A stretch of DNA of 64,000 bases from contig JAJFPB010000006.1 in NCBI GenBank assembly GCA_020881915.1, forward strand, positions 2,232,001 to 2,296,000, read 5' to 3'. A program made the translations under genes and the position numbers. The notes beneath the pieces are model-generated. The model made no database searches, had not been told where the DNA came from, and was given only the letters and a program-made list of their open reading frames with translations. Shown here piece after piece: positions 10,632 to 24,438 of this stretch (within the stretch, counting starts at the first letter, position 1; every line of letters begins with the position of its first letter). The DNA is from Paramyrothecium sp. XJ0827 (taxonomy: Eukaryota > Ascomycota > Sordariomycetes > Hypocreales > Stachybotryaceae).

Positions 10632-12819
10632 TCAAGCACAGTGCAAACGAATAAGGGTAGCAAGTGCCCAGAGTACCGCAATATAAGTGCCGTATTCTTT
10701 CTCTCGTTTTCAGTGGAGATATGTCGAAGAAAAGAGGGTGCTCAATGTTCGGAACATGGCAACTTTGACTGGTATTTATCATTAATCTTCGAGAAACTTG
10801 TTCCTGATTCAAGGCTACTGGCTGAGACTACACTTAATCATTGTCAAGGCCGCTTTTGAATGAAAGGGCTCCAAATTATGATTGAGTGACCACGGCTGTT
10901 CTAGACAAAGAATCGTTTCCGTCACATGCCTGTGTCCATGATCGACTGTGCGTTGTGCATGGTGCAATGAAACACTCACAGACACTAAGGCATGCTAAAC
11001 AAACATTACGGTGCCATTTTAAGGATACTATCAATCAATCACTGTTCAGAGCCTTTGATTCAAGTCTGATCCTGTCCTTTTCTTCATGCATAGCTTCCAA
11101 ATTGCTTTATTTTAAGCGACGAGTATGCAGTAGTGCCACGTAATCTCAGACGGAAACCCAACAGATGGTGCGTAGGCTCGTAGAGACCTTGAGGCCCAAA
11201 AGAATTGGGTAAATTGATGCCCATTACTCCAAAGGTTGTTGGCAATGTTACTCAAGCCCTTGGGCTGTGCGATACCCCAGGACATGAAGAGAATTGAATG
11301 CCCTCCATCCGGTCGATTTATTTTGTTGGTAATAATAAACGCGTACCGGAAATACGGAATTGTGGCATGAGACGATGCAGTGTGAAGCTGACTGTTTGAC
11401 GTAAGACTCGGTCCTTCAACGATCTTGTGGGAAGTCTACTCTTGCCACGACAAGACTTTACATGTTGTTTTCATCAAAGAATCAGGGGATCCAGCTGGAC
11501 AGTATCCATAAGGTAGCATAGTCAAACTCATCTGGCTTTGATAGGTTTCAAGTACTATGTCATTATAACCTATTTTGGGCTGCAGTATCATGCATTTCGC
11601 ATTGTATATATAGTAGCCTGTAAGCAATTTCTATGTGAAAAGTTTATATCTGGACTACATTTGGAAACAGCCTAATGATTTAATGGTGCGTGTCGGTAAG
11701 CGGAAGGCAGTGTGCCCAGGGTTAGAATGACGCTACGGTATGCTCCATCTGGCAGGTATGAGGTGCTGAGCTGCAGTCGCACCGATTTTTAGTCGTTTTA
11801 TTTGGCTTATTGGATACAAACACAAGGTTGTAATACTTTTAGATCCCCAAAAACATCCTCTGGCCTCCAGCATACGGGTTTTTCGGTGGTCAGATACAGC
11901 AATGCCTGAAGGAGTGAATGGGCAAGCAATATGCTACGAGGCGCAAGATAGTTTGCTCTGGATGACGGTTTCAATTCTTGTCCCTTATTTCAATAGCTAT
12001 CTGCGCACTTTTCTTCTAGTTGTAATTATTCCGCCGAACGGAGCCAGGGGCCACAGGCCACCCAGCAGAGCACATGACATTCAGGCTACAGCTTTCACTG
12101 GTGTATGAAATGTTGATCATGGTTTCAGACATCAATTTGCAATGAAGGCCACCGTCTATTCAGCTTGTACGCATCATGTCTCTTTTTCTTCCTATTCTCT
12201 ATGTCAGGCGATGTGTTGCCTGTTTGTATTCTTGGCAGCGATGGCAGAGTCAGAGGATGAAGGAAACGACTTAAGATGTCAAATCCCAGACGGCAGCGTT
12301 CATGGCGCTCTGACCAGTGCACGGGGAATCCTTCAAGCATTTATGACATGTCAATACTCTGCTATGGCGTCTTTCTCCGCGCTTAGGCGTCTTTGGACAG
12401 ACTCCTCACAGTCCGTTGTTCGAAGGTGACGTCTTATCTTGTGTTGTTGCAACGTTACTTTTATTCTTGAACAAAGGATGGTGAGCCGTAAAGTCAGGAG
12501 GGCACTCTTAGGTCACCAATAATACATGATACGACATAGTAGCCACTGCGAATGCTCTTTTAGGCAGGCGAAAAAGCCTAAAAAGGGCCGATCTACCATA
12601 ATGTTGCAACGTGGAGCATGGGAGGAGAAGTTATGAACGTAGCCCCTCGATAGTTTGGGTAAAGATAAGCAACAATCCTATTCTAAGTGGGTGTCGGCAG
12701 TTTCGTGCGTGATGCCAATATGGTGGATTCTTCGTATGGAAGAGATATAAAGCAAAGAGGCAGTACAACAAAGAACCGTTTACAGTAGTTTGATTCAAAT
12801 CTGCTTCATTGCTTTCACC
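10632..12819. other. Intergenic, divergent promoter region
   Basis: This is 2.2 kb between the divergent F-box/ankyrin gene (-) and the GH16 gene (+), so both promoters are here. No convincing additional gene is seen; open frames are under 100 codons without recognisable motifs. Confidence 0.5.
12746..12752 (+). promoter_or_regulatory. TATA-like element of the GH16 gene
   Basis: TATAAAG, 68 nt upstream of the chosen ATG at 12820. This fits a core promoter with a short leader. Confidence 0.45.
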
Positions 12820-13659
12820 ATGCAATTTTTCCTGGTCCTGGCGGCAGCCATTCTCGCGCCTTCGCAGTTTGGGGCGTTGGCTGCTCCCAGCGTTCTGAAG
12901 AGATCGCCTGAGCCGACTTTTGAGAATGGCAAATATGTTGTGGACCGGCAGTCCCAGTTCGCCAATCGTTTGACCGTGAACTTCAATGGTAACAGCATTC
13001 CACCAAGCCTCCAGGTCAGCAACTATCCGATCAACGACATTAGGAGTTTTGTTGCCCGGAACGCTGTAGTGCGGAATGGTTACCTTGAGCTCATTGTTTC
13101 CGGTGGTTCAGCTCGGCCTTATGCCGGCGGTGAGATCACGACCGCTGTGAGGAACATCAAGTATGCTAGTGTGCGCAGCGTCGCCATCTTGACGGAAACG
13201 CCCGGCGTATGCAATGGTACGATGTCAAATCATCGCTGACACACTTGGCACCTAACTCTCAACCGCGGCTTAGGCATGTTCTTTTACAAGTCTGACACCC
13301 AGGAGACCGACATAGAGTGGTTGTCAGATGCTAGATCCCTCTCAAATGGCGGAACTCGGAAGCTGTGGTTGACTAACCAGGACACTAATGGCGACGGCAA
13401 GACGTATTTGGCCATTAATCCTCCCGCTAATCCTACCACCACTGAGCACGAGTACCGCATCGACTGGACTGAGGGTCGGGTTCAGTGGTTTGTTGATGGC
13501 CGGCAAGTTTGGGAAACGAACAGAGACGTACCCACTGTCTCTGGCCCTTGGGTGTGGAACAACTGGTCGAACGGAGACATTGGGTGGAGTGCTGGACCTC
13601 CTGCCCAAGATGCTGTCTTCAAGATCAGGTCTATTGATATGTACTACAATACTGCTTAA
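12820..13659 (+). CDS. Secreted GH16-family glycoside hydrolase
   Basis: Exons 12820-13216 and 13274-13659 give 260 residues. The signal peptide spans about residues 1-21, followed by a short propeptide ending in a dibasic KR at 27-28. The beta-jelly-roll body contains ETDIEW at residues 143-148, matching the GH16 active-site pattern ExDxE (E143 nucleophile, D145, E147 acid/base). A C-terminal HEYRIDWTEGRVQWFVDG strand pair is also typical of the family. GH16 enzymes act on beta-1,3(4)-glucans or related cell-wall polysaccharides, but the exact substrate cannot be read here. The 57-bp intron (GTACGA..TTAG) falls just before MFFYKSDTQETDIEW. The start follows a cacc context and is preceded by a TATA-like element. 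Small for the family but complete. Confidence 0.9.
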
Positions 13660-15472
<1,813 letters not shown>

Positions 15473-16474
15473 ATGCGTCATCGCTTTGCATGCCGTTGTT
15501 ATTGTGTAACTTTCTGGATTTGAATTGGGCCTTTACTTAAGAACTTCATGTTTCGGTGTCAAAATCGAAGCTTCAAAACCAGACCTAAGTAAATGATAAG
15601 GCTATGGGCCCTCCTTCGCTGCAAGAAACGGTTCGCGATGAAGGCACCGAAGCATTTAGGGCGATTCAATCCGAACACTGTGAAATCCTTGCGTCCATAA
15701 CAGGCATATTCGCGTCGGTGCTCTTAAATTATTTCACCCAAAGACTTAAAAAGATGCCCTGCCTTTGAAACATGGCATCATCGTAGGCGGTCTGGTCGAT
15801 GAGTTGGTCGTCAACGCGTAGGTTTTGAGACCGAGTGTGGAAACCGTGAGTTGAAGGAGAGGCTTATGTATAAATCAGTGTGTAATAAGATCTACTTTTA
15901 TTCTTCTTCCGCCGAATGAATTATTAACAACCCTGGTCTGACGTGGCGCCCACGATGTCAGATTATGATAGCCTTAGTTAGCCAAATCCGGTCCCCGATG
16001 CTCTGCCATCGCCCCCCAACGTACAATGCTCCTGGTTGCACTTCAAGAATATATTAGCCCATTTTATGATGCCTACTAGGTGAGAATGTCGCAGGCGGAT
16101 TACTTTGGTAGTCTTGAGAGTTCTCTAATCTAATGACCTTGTGAAGCCATAGGAGACAGCATATCATACGCAAGCTGAGCACCCCTGCCCGTCTAGCGGG
16201 ATCCTGCGATATTGGGGTCTCCCATGTCCCTGATCCTTATGAAAAGAACCCGAAGCAGTCATACCCATGACATAATTGGCTTTCACGACAAATTCAGTAC
16301 CGGTACACTCCGGTGATCCCCCACCATTTGCCTCTTTGCTGCTCCTGACACAAAACTGTTTTTCTCCTCCTACTCTCGTCCCCGCAGTCAGCGGAGTTCT
16401 TGCACGCTCAACAATCGTGATCAGTGCCAAGCCTGTGCTCATCATCAGCCGGAAAGGAACAAAAGGCCGCAGAA
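15473..16474. other. Intergenic spacer
   Basis: One kilobase between the kinase stop and the Zn2Cys6 regulator start. No gene supported; it should contain the promoter of the regulator. Confidence 0.5.
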
Positions 16475-18176
16475 ATGCCTGACCCTGGTGCAGTGCGCAG
16501 GCGGCGAAAAACAAGCAGGGCTCGTACTGGTAGGTCGACGTATTTTCCTGCACCTGAGGAGCTCCCCGCCTGCTTACAGTTGACTTCAAGGGTGCCTCTC
16601 TTGCAGGAAAAGCCATGTAAAATGTGGAGAGCAGAAGCCAACCTGTAGCCGTTGTTGTCGGCTGGGGCACGCTTGCGACTATCCCGATCCGCAAATGCCC
16701 CTCGAGGCCATTCATCACATCTATCCTTCAGGGGCAGTAGAAGGCACGCTAGCCGTGCTGCCGCAACCAACGTACTGCAAGTTAGCCGTAATTGAAGCCC
16801 AGTACTACGATTACTTTCAGAACGTCCTGGTTCGCGACTTCGCTGCACAGCCATACGGCGTGTCCGAGTTTTGGCATCGAACAGTTCTGCGCGACGCGCT
16901 GCAGGACAGGTTCGTGCTCGACGCTGTCATTGCGATCAGCGCCTTGTCTCAAGCTATCAAATCAAGTACAAACGTCAAGTCATCAGGTGCCACAATGTCG
17001 CATTACGACGATGTCTCTCAGAGACACCGCTCTCAAGCTCTTAGACACTACGTAAGGGCGCTCGCAAGGTATCGCCACCTACTCGCCACGGAGTCTACAG
17101 GCTCCGCAACCCAGAGGAATATTCTGATATCTACTCTGCTCTTTACTGTCTTTGAAAGTATGCAGGGGAATAGATCGGCTGTCGATGCTCTCAGAGCGAA
17201 AGCCCTTCTCCTACTTACGGACACCGCCACTCCTGAGAGCAATAGCGGCGCGACCGTTCGAGTGGCTGCATTAGACGACCAAGGCGTAGAAGATGCCACC
17301 TTATATCTCACTCGCCAAGGAGTTATAACGTCATTATTAGCACCCCTATATCCTCAGAGTAAGCAAAGCCTTATTCGACTTCACCGATTTTACGCCGAGG
17401 TCCCGAGCCCGCCAGATGATTGCCAGAACCTGCGTGGTTTCGAGAGCTTTTACTTGCGTTTCTTAACCCAAGTCATGCTGTGGCTACACCGAGTCACCGA
17501 CTTAATAGCATCGGGTCATCCTGTCGAAACAGATCCACTGTTGAGATCTCAGCAGACCATAATAATATCTCGCATCACATCCTGGGTCAATGCGATTCGC
17601 GAGCGTCTGAATGCCTCGGGACCTTGGGGCGGTAACCAAGAGCACAGCCCTGAGGAATCGTTGATCCTTCAGTTACTCGAAATCGGAGTAAAGGTATGCT
17701 ACGTATCGGCTATTGCTATCTTAGATTTAAGTCGCGTTTCCCTAGCAAAGCACGAATATACCCGAGACGTTATCCGCCAGATCAGGCAGGTGAAGTCAAT
17801 GAAGGTGCCCTCGCAAGAATTTCAGAGAAATCTCTACGAGCGCTTATGCTTTGCAGCGGTCAACCTGGCAAGAGAGTGCCGGGATTTGGAGCTGCGATCA
17901 GAGATCCTTGATCTTGCCATGTCTCTTGCAGATCCCAGAACGAGTGCGGACATAAAAGGAGCCGTGCTGGGTTACATGGCGCTTGCCACTGTTGAGAACT
18001 TGTACAGGGACGACAACGGAGCCCTTCCCCAGACAATGCATCATGACTGGACATCGGCGCACTGGGACGATACCGAGAAGGTGCTTCACATCACCATCAG
18101 TGCTAGGTTCCCAGCTGAAAATGTCGAGGCACACAAGAACCTCGCGCTTCGCTTGAAAGATTATGGCCTAGGTTAA
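16475..18176 (+). CDS. Zn2Cys6 transcription factor
   Basis: Exons 16475-16529 and 16591-18176 give 546 residues. A basic stretch RRRRKTSRARTG is followed by the binuclear zinc cluster CLSCRKSHVKC..PTCSRCCRLGHAC near residues 20-46, with all six cysteines present. The 61-bp intron lies exactly between RTG and the first zinc cysteine and must be spliced to make the DNA-binding domain. The rest is an alpha-helical regulatory region of the kind seen in fungal C6 regulators (possibly the Fungal_trans_2 type, an inference), with no nearby biosynthetic cluster to suggest a target. No further intron is needed after 16591. Confidence 0.88.
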
Positions 18177-18758
18177 GAAATATTTGGACCACCAAGCAAA
18201 TCTTGATTTAGCGTTTTATCAGTATGAAGGAGTACCATGATTAGAAAATTCATATTAGCAGATAATGTATATTTCAGTAATCATTTCAAGATTTTTGCCA
18301 GTGAGCGCATTCACAGCAGAATAAGAACTACATAATGAGCCAAATATGGGTCATTTTAGTTCACGACGGTCACCTTGCTGGGCCATCCATGATCTCGTGG
18401 CCAAACGCTGTGTTCGACCGCCAGAATAGTACCATTTCAACTGATCACCAAATACAAACAGATACCATGTTAAGTGACATTTTTTGTTTGAAGATTGCTC
18501 ATACTTGGTTCGCATCTCCGATTACCTCACGGGGGGTTGATGGTGATGGTGTTGTGAGTGGTCCCCAGCTGTAGCGCAAGCCCCGGAAAAAAGTTCCCCA
18601 GATCCGCCAGGTTTTCCGAGCTACCAGACTCTCGCGGCACCATCTCCAGCTGCCTGAGCTCACAATCCGATAGACCAGGCGCGCACGCTCAATTCTTCGA
18701 CGCCATCGCATATCCTTTCGAACCACCATCCAATCTCAACCCTCCAGCTCCAGCCAAA
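18177..18758. other. Intergenic spacer, SmE promoter
   Basis: About 580 bp between the C6 regulator stop and the Sm protein E start. No gene is seen. Confidence 0.5.
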
Positions 18759-19527
18759 ATGACCGGTCGTGGTGGTGGCGGCGGTCGCCGCGTCCTTCTC
18801 CCCCCCATGTAAGCTTTGTGCCTGGCGCATGACCATTAGCAGAGGCATGCGGCGACGTGGACAGTGGAATGCTAATGGTATCGCAGTAACATGATCTTCA
18901 AGCTCCTCCAGACGGTGAGTGCTTCCTGCAATTCTTGCTTGCCTCCGAAACCAGTGCCTCGAACGAACCGCCCGACGAATCTTGACGAATCTTGACGAAT
19001 CTTGACGAATCTTGTATCTCGTGCAACACATGGAGATGCTGCTGAAGCACCATGCTCGGCTAGTCTTGGCGGACTTGTGCCGGCCTGTTGTGTTTGTTGG
19101 TTTCAGCATCTGAAATATCCTGGCTGGTTGGGCGGGCTGATTCGCGTCAACGGCATTACGATCGAACCGCGAACTTTGGGCGATCAACGATCCTTTGTGC
19201 TAACTATCTTTCAGCATGCTACGGTCAGCGTCTGGCTGTATGAGCAGCTTTCCATCCGGATTGAGGGCAAGATCAGGGTTAGCTATCCGTTACCATCGCA
19301 CTATCTTGGTACTAACAGAGTCGCAAGGGCTTTGACGAGTTCATGAACCTTGTCATCGACGACGCCGTGGAGGTGACCCAGATTACGAAGACGAACGATA
19401 CGGAGAAGCGAAGGCCGCTAGGTATGATATCAAAAGCCGTATGACAGGATGAAGCTGACAAGTCTGGGCAGGCCAAATCCTGCTGAAGGGTGACAACGTC
19501 TCTCTGATCCAGAACCTTTCGAGTTGA
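18759..19527 (+). CDS. SME1: Small nuclear ribonucleoprotein Sm-E
   Basis: Exons 18759-18808, 18887-18914, 19215-19277, 19328-19421 and 19472-19527 give 96 residues. The protein reads as a complete Sm E: MTGRGGGG N-terminus, INMIFKLLQT, the Sm1 part [31 protein letters not shown], and the Sm2 part GQILLKGDNVSLIQNL. Sm E is one of seven proteins of the ring that binds U1, U2, U4 and U5 snRNAs in the spliceosome. The gene is itself split by four introns. The second is long (300 bp) and carries a tandem 10-mer. Every junction was chosen because it restores the conserved Sm fold in frame. The next gene on the same strand is MDM10. Confidence 0.93.
18974..19013. repeat. Tandem 10-bp repeat inside an SmE intron
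   Basis: Four perfect copies of GACGAATCTT, within the 300-bp second intron of the Sm-E gene. Confidence 0.95.
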
Positions 19528-20206
19528 GGAGAGCACTAGTCATGAAAATGATGAATGAAAAGCGCTATATTGAGGATCTGCGCTCGAGCTGCATCGATCA
19601 GTCTCGCAGGCCAGCGCGGTGAGCGCAATCACGGGACAAAAGTTATATCCAGGGGTATTGTGATGCTTCATGGTCAGATGAGCTAGTGTGGTTATGCATT
19701 ACCGTAGACAGACATCACGAGGTTGGTAGGCAGCGCAGAGACCCAGTGTATCAAGGTCGAAACTGCTGAGTCGAGGCTCGACAATTGGTCAGATACCCAA
19801 TAAATAATGATATCTCCCATCATGAGCGGTACTCTCTGGACATGAGTGAAGGATAACATAGGCATAATTGAGAGCATGCAACCAGACAGCAACCACCAAT
19901 CCTGCAAAGAAAACCAGAACGATCGAAAATATCATCCAGGCCTCCGAGAATACCCTCCAAGAAAATAAATAGAAACTCTTCTGTTCGGCCATGCTACTAT
20001 AATGCTGGAAGTTGGTCGAACAAGCATTCCCGGTCCCGGGTAGGTGTGGGGCTTTGGGCGGCAACTAAGACCGCGAAGTGGCGGAAGTATTCCAGCTTCA
20101 CTGATGACGACCAGTTGTGAATTCCTGTTGCGCCAACCCCGTCTACAGCAGCGCCCGGACTCTGATACACTCTTTACGGCGAGGGGCATGATTATCGCGC
20201 GCTGAA
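19528..20206. other. Intergenic spacer between Sm-E and MDM10
   Basis: About 680 bp holding the Sm-E 3' end and the MDM10 promoter. A small minus-strand open frame lies inside and is listed separately with low confidence. Confidence 0.5.
19789..19992 (-). CDS. Doubtful small ORF with one transmembrane segment
   Basis: An uninterrupted 67-codon frame whose ATG has A at -3 and G at +4. The product would have one strongly hydrophobic segment, about residues 20-38 (WMIFSIVLVFFAGLVVAVW). It lies divergent to MDM10 and could share its promoter. I recognise no family. It may be a chance frame; T-rich DNA easily encodes hydrophobic runs. Confidence 0.2.
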   Translation of the reverse strand: MAEQKSFYLFSWRVFSEAWMIFSIVLVFFAGLVVAVWLHALNYAYVILHSCPESTAHDGRYHYLLGI

Positions 20207-21538
20207 ATGCGCGAATTCATGGACTATGTCCACAGTGCCTTTTACGAGGCGACGGGCTGGAACCGCGAGAACTCGTACGCAGCGCTGAATTCGACCTCCG
20301 ATGGTAAAAGGCCTCTGATCGCCACGGCAAATGCAGGCGCAATGTGCTAACGGTCGTACTGCACAGCTCTCTTGAACTTTCCAACCCCCCAGGGCCTGCG
20401 GCTCACCCTCTCCGCACTCGCGAGCCCGAACTTTGCGACGTCGTACCAGCTCGGCTCCGTTGGTGTCGTCGATGGCTCGATATCCTACCTCTTCTCATCC
20501 GTCCCGCTACGAGTCCTCCTCACGCCTCAGTCAGAAAATGTTCCCTTGCCGGACCTGTTGCGATCCTACCGACCGCTAGCGCCACTACCGCGACGCGAAG
20601 GCGACCTTCGACAGACCCCGGAGGACAAGCCCGAATCTTCACTACTATACGGCCGGTTATACCTGCCTCAATCACTGCTGGAAGCACTCGTCGTACGGAG
20701 GATATCGCCGGCCTTGCAGGTACAGTTTAGCGCAGTGTCGGCAAAGCACTTGAGGAATGGCGGCACGGCTGTAGGCCTCGCCCAGTACGACGTGGGCAAA
20801 TATGCCATCGAAGGGCTTGCCTCGTCGGATGGTGGCCTCCTGGGCTTACGAGGAGTGTACAATTTCGGCGGAGATGCGCAGGACTCGACGACCTCGCCTC
20901 CTGAGAACGGAAATGGCGAAAGAGAGCGCATCTACGGGCGGTTCAGCACAGGCGCAGAGATTTACTACGGTACTCTCAACAAATCTGGCGGGATGAGCCT
21001 AGGAGGGAGGTTCGCGACGCTTCCAACCCACGACGGCACGCCCCTGTCGGCGACAATCACGCTGAACCCCCTGATGGGCAACATCGCGGCCAGCTATGCC
21101 GTGGTGGCAGGTCGACACTGCAGCCTCGCCACGCGGTACGAGTTCAACATGTTCAGCTACGAGAGCGCGTGGGCGGTCGGCATGGAGCTGTGGAGGAAGC
21201 CGTTCACGCGACCGGTCACAGAGGAGCCACCCGTCAAGCCGAAGCGCAAGGAGCGCAGCTTCCAAGCAAAGCTGGAATGGCGATTGGATGACCCAGAGCC
21301 ACTGCCCGTAGTGCAGGTCGTTCCTGAACCCGCCCCTGAACTCCCGAAGACAGAAGCCCAGGAGGCCGAGGAATACGCCGGTGTGCTTAAAACACGATTG
21401 GACCAGAACCTCAGAATCGGACTGCTGTGGGAAGGAAGGGTGAAGTCGTTATTGTTCAGCTTGGGCACGGGTATTGACCTGCGGAAGCTGGACAAGCCAT
21501 TTCGTACACTTGGTTTGGAAATCCAGTTCTCATCATGA
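20207..21538 (+). CDS. MDM10: Mitochondrial distribution and morphology protein 10
   Basis: Exons 20207-20303 and 20367-21538 give 422 residues. The N-terminus [24 protein letters not shown] and the following [26 protein letters not shown] are diagnostic of Mdm10. The C-terminal half ends with beta-strand pairs ([18 protein letters not shown]..., LGLEIQFS) as in VDAC-like outer-membrane barrels. Family knowledge: Mdm10 is a beta-barrel of the mitochondrial outer membrane that belongs to the ERMES endoplasmic reticulum-mitochondria tether and also works with the SAM complex in barrel assembly. The 63-bp intron (GTAAAA..CACAG) joins SD|ALLNF in phase 1. A proline/glutamate-rich insertion lies at roughly residues 320-350. 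The length is near the usual range for fungi. Confidence 0.93.
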
Positions 21539-23331
21539 ACATGAGCATCTTCACGTATACATCCCCCCTTGGGTTGGTTTTACACGAATACAAACATCCT
21601 AGATGGCGTGCCTGGCAGGTCGTCACATAGCTCGCATCAATTGTTGGTTTTGGAAGAATGTATCGACACTGGCATGTTGGCTCAGGCCGAACACACTTCG
21701 AAGACTCAGCTGGTGAGCGCCGGCATGTCGATCTATCACCACTTACGGAGTCCGCCCTGGCCTTCGATTTGGTCCATTGATGAGCGCGGTGGTAGAGTGT
21801 AAACTGAAGGACAATTACGACCCCACGAGCTCCCCAATATTTATTTTGGTGTCGGCGTCATGGAGATGACCGAACTGTGAAGCATGTACAATTTTTGTCA
21901 GAAACAACCAAGATCAAATATTCAACTGCTGTATTCATGTTCCCATTTGGGGAGGCGATGCCGTGGCATCCGGTTCAACGCGTTGATGAGAACCCTGATG
22001 GACAGAGAGTCTCCGTCGCCGTGTGCAGTAGCTTGGAAGTTCGTCCAGGCTCGCAGCTGGGACTAACCACAATCGATTGCTGGCACAAAATGTCCCTCAC
22101 AACAGCAACCGGTTGAATGGTAATGGTGTGCTCGTGCTTCAGGGATACAGTGCCTATCTACGGAAACCATGTTCGGCAATTGGCCGCTAGCCGGCCATGC
22201 GTTTCGCTTCTGGGGCTCTACTGGTACCTCAGTTGATCGTGCCTTGCAAAGGAACCAGCAGCACTCAAATGTCGATAGTGTCGGCCAGTCTTATCTACCC
22301 TCACTAAGGTAAAGGTACCTTACTTTAGACATGACACTTGCTATTTGTAATGACCTCTATTGGCCCTTTTGTGACGTGGGGAATGGCACGCAAGCCCTCG
22401 AGGCTTTTTAGCTTAACCATCAAGGTTCCTGCGCTTGTTCCTCGCGCGAAACCATCACCGTCGACAGATACTGTCCATCGACTTGAGAGGAATGCAAGAA
22501 TTGCTGCAACGACGTGCAATGCGGGCCGTTCGCCAAGGCTCGGAACAATCGATCGCCAAGAAATGCGTCTGTGATCCCGTACCGCACACCGTTTGCCGCC
22601 ATGTCTGGAAATCCAGCATCGGCAACGGTATAGGGCTGCGTCTTCGCAATAATGGCGTCTTGACTCCTGGATTCCTCTGTGAAAAATCCAATGCTAGATT
22701 GCTTAGGTCGAAACATGGCTTTGCGCCATCTTTCTAGCCAAAACTTTGGCGGGAACGGGCGAGAACCGGTAGGAGCGTCATGAAATACACGTGCGGATGC
22801 CTTTTAAGAAGTCCAGTTGCCGTTCCTCCCGCTGCACCTTCTTCGCCAGCTGAAATGCCCTTCCAACATCACTTATCAGGCATCGAGGTGCTTCCCATAG
22901 AACAGAGGGAAGGCTGACCATCTCCTCGGTGCAGAGGGGACAGACAGGCATCTACCTGCCAGGCCCTGACTCTCGGCATCTCATATCCGCCCAGGCGGCC
23001 CCAATATCGACTAGATCCCGCTCTAAGCCCGCCTCGCTGTGGGACCGACCCCGTTGTGAGCTGCCATCAAGGTTGACCGATTACCCGGAAAGCGTGCTGC
23101 GAGACAAGGCGTCGCTCGTGCTTCATCGTCATCTGGCTGCGTCTTAAGTATAGAGCCCGCGCTGTGAGATCAGCAAAAAGGCCCCGAGTGACAAGCAACT
23201 GCATCGGACGCGAGCTCGAGCATATACATCAACGCTCACTACTCGAGGCCGCTCACTCGAAATCTTCGGCGAGCAACTTTCGCTCTTACGAATTTCAGCG
23301 CATTCTAGGTCTACTACGAAACACGGTAATC
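21539..23331. other. Intergenic, ZIP transporter promoter region
   Basis: About 1.8 kb between MDM10 and the zinc transporter. It contains the perfect palindrome AAGGTACCTT at 22312-22321, beside a second AAGGTA. Several open frames of 70-100 codons occur on both strands but none has a recognisable domain. Confidence 0.45.
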
Positions 23332-24438
23332 ATGGCGGACGTTGAAGCCGACAGCTGCAGCGGCGATGCTGTTGACCTCAGCCACCAGGGTCTTCGGATC
23401 GCCTCCATCTTCATTATCCTAGTCGCCTCGCTCTTCGGCGCGCTCATGCCAGTCCTGCTAGCCCGGCAGGAGAAGATGCACGTACCCAAGCTCACATTCT
23501 TCATCTGCAAATACGTCGGCACGGGCGTCATCATAGCGACGGCGTGGATGCACCTGCTGGAGCCTGCGGCCGATAATCTCGGAGACCCCTGCTTGGAGCC
23601 GCAGCTGGGAGACTATCCCTGGGCGTTCGCGATTGGACTCATGACGGTCATGGTCATGTTCTTCGTCGAGATGCTCGCCTTGAGACTGAGCGACGACTCC
23701 GACGCCCACGACCACGGCAGCGCGTTCGGCTCCGAGGGCCACCCAGGCAAAGAAACTAAGACCTCTCGCTTGGTAGGCCACGCAGGAGCAGACGCCGTGG
23801 GCATCGACGACTCCGAGCAGGGTTACGGCTCTCCCGTCGACAGGTCTGTCAGCCGGTCGCAGCTACCAGGGCGACCAGACGATGTTAGCTACCCACCTGG
23901 AGGCGAGGATCATTTCGCACACGCGCACGAACACACCGAAGGCGACTCATACAGCACCCTCGCGAGCCAATTGACGGCCATTTTCATCCTCGAGTTTGGC
24001 GTCGTTTTCCACAGTGTGTTCATCGGACTTACGCTTGGCACCACGGACGAGGTTGTCATCCTCTTGATCGTCCTTGTCTTCCACCAGATGTTTGAGGGCC
24101 TCGGTCTCGGGTCACGATTGGCTACCGTCCCGTGGCCCAAGAACAAGCAATGGCTGCCCTACTTCTTGGGACTGCTGTTCGCAATCTCGACGCCAGTCGG
24201 CATTGCAGCCGGCATCGGTGCGCGGCCGACGAACGCAAACACACAGAAGCTGATCAATGGCATTTTCGACGCCATCAGCTCCGGCATTCTCATGTATACC
24301 GGCCTTGTGGAGCTTCTCGCGCACGAGTTCATGTTCAACCCGCACATGCGCAGGGCGCCGCTCAAAGTCATTCTGTTCGCGTTTGCTTGTGTTGCATTCG
24401 GCGTTGCTGTCATGGCGCTGCTGGCGAAGTGGGCGTAG
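23332..24438 (+). CDS. ZIP-family zinc transporter (plasma-membrane Zrt type)
   Basis: A single exon of 368 residues, started at the ATG giving MADVEADSCSG, the usual short extracellular N-terminus of fungal Zrt1/Zrt2 proteins; the frame is open 56 codons further upstream without need. About eight membrane segments are visible. A long cytosolic loop between segments 3 and 4 holds histidine-rich patches (DAHDHGS, HFAHAHEHTEG) that bind metal. The signature helices carry HSVFIGLTLG and HQMFEGLGLGSR, the paired His/Glu metal sites of the ZIP family. It imports Zn2+ (possibly Fe2+) into the cytosol. Such genes are usually induced by zinc starvation through Zap1-type factors; I did not find an unambiguous Zap1 site. 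No intron is needed. Confidence 0.92.
   Translation: MADVEADSCSGDAVDLSHQGLRIASIFIILVASLFGALMPVLLARQEKMHVPKLTFFICKYVGTGVIIATAWMHLLEPAADNLGDPCLEPQLGDYPWAFAIGLMTVMVMFFVEMLALRLSDDSDAHDHGSAFGSEGHPGKETKTSRLVGHAGADAVGIDDSEQGYGSPVDRSVSRSQLPGRPDDVSYPPGGEDHFAHAHEHTEGDSYSTLASQLTAIFILEFGVVFHSVFIGLTLGTTDEVVILLIVLVFHQMFEGLGLGSRLATVPWPKNKQWLPYFLGLLFAISTPVGIAAGIGARPTNANTQKLINGIFDAISSGILMYTGLVELLAHEFMFNPHMRRAPLKVILFAFACVAFGVAVMALLAKWA

Noticed and set aside
22420..22737. Overlapping 70-100 codon frames on both strands between MDM10 and the zinc transporter
   Set aside because: Neither strand has domain content, a start context or intron signals; they look like chance frames.
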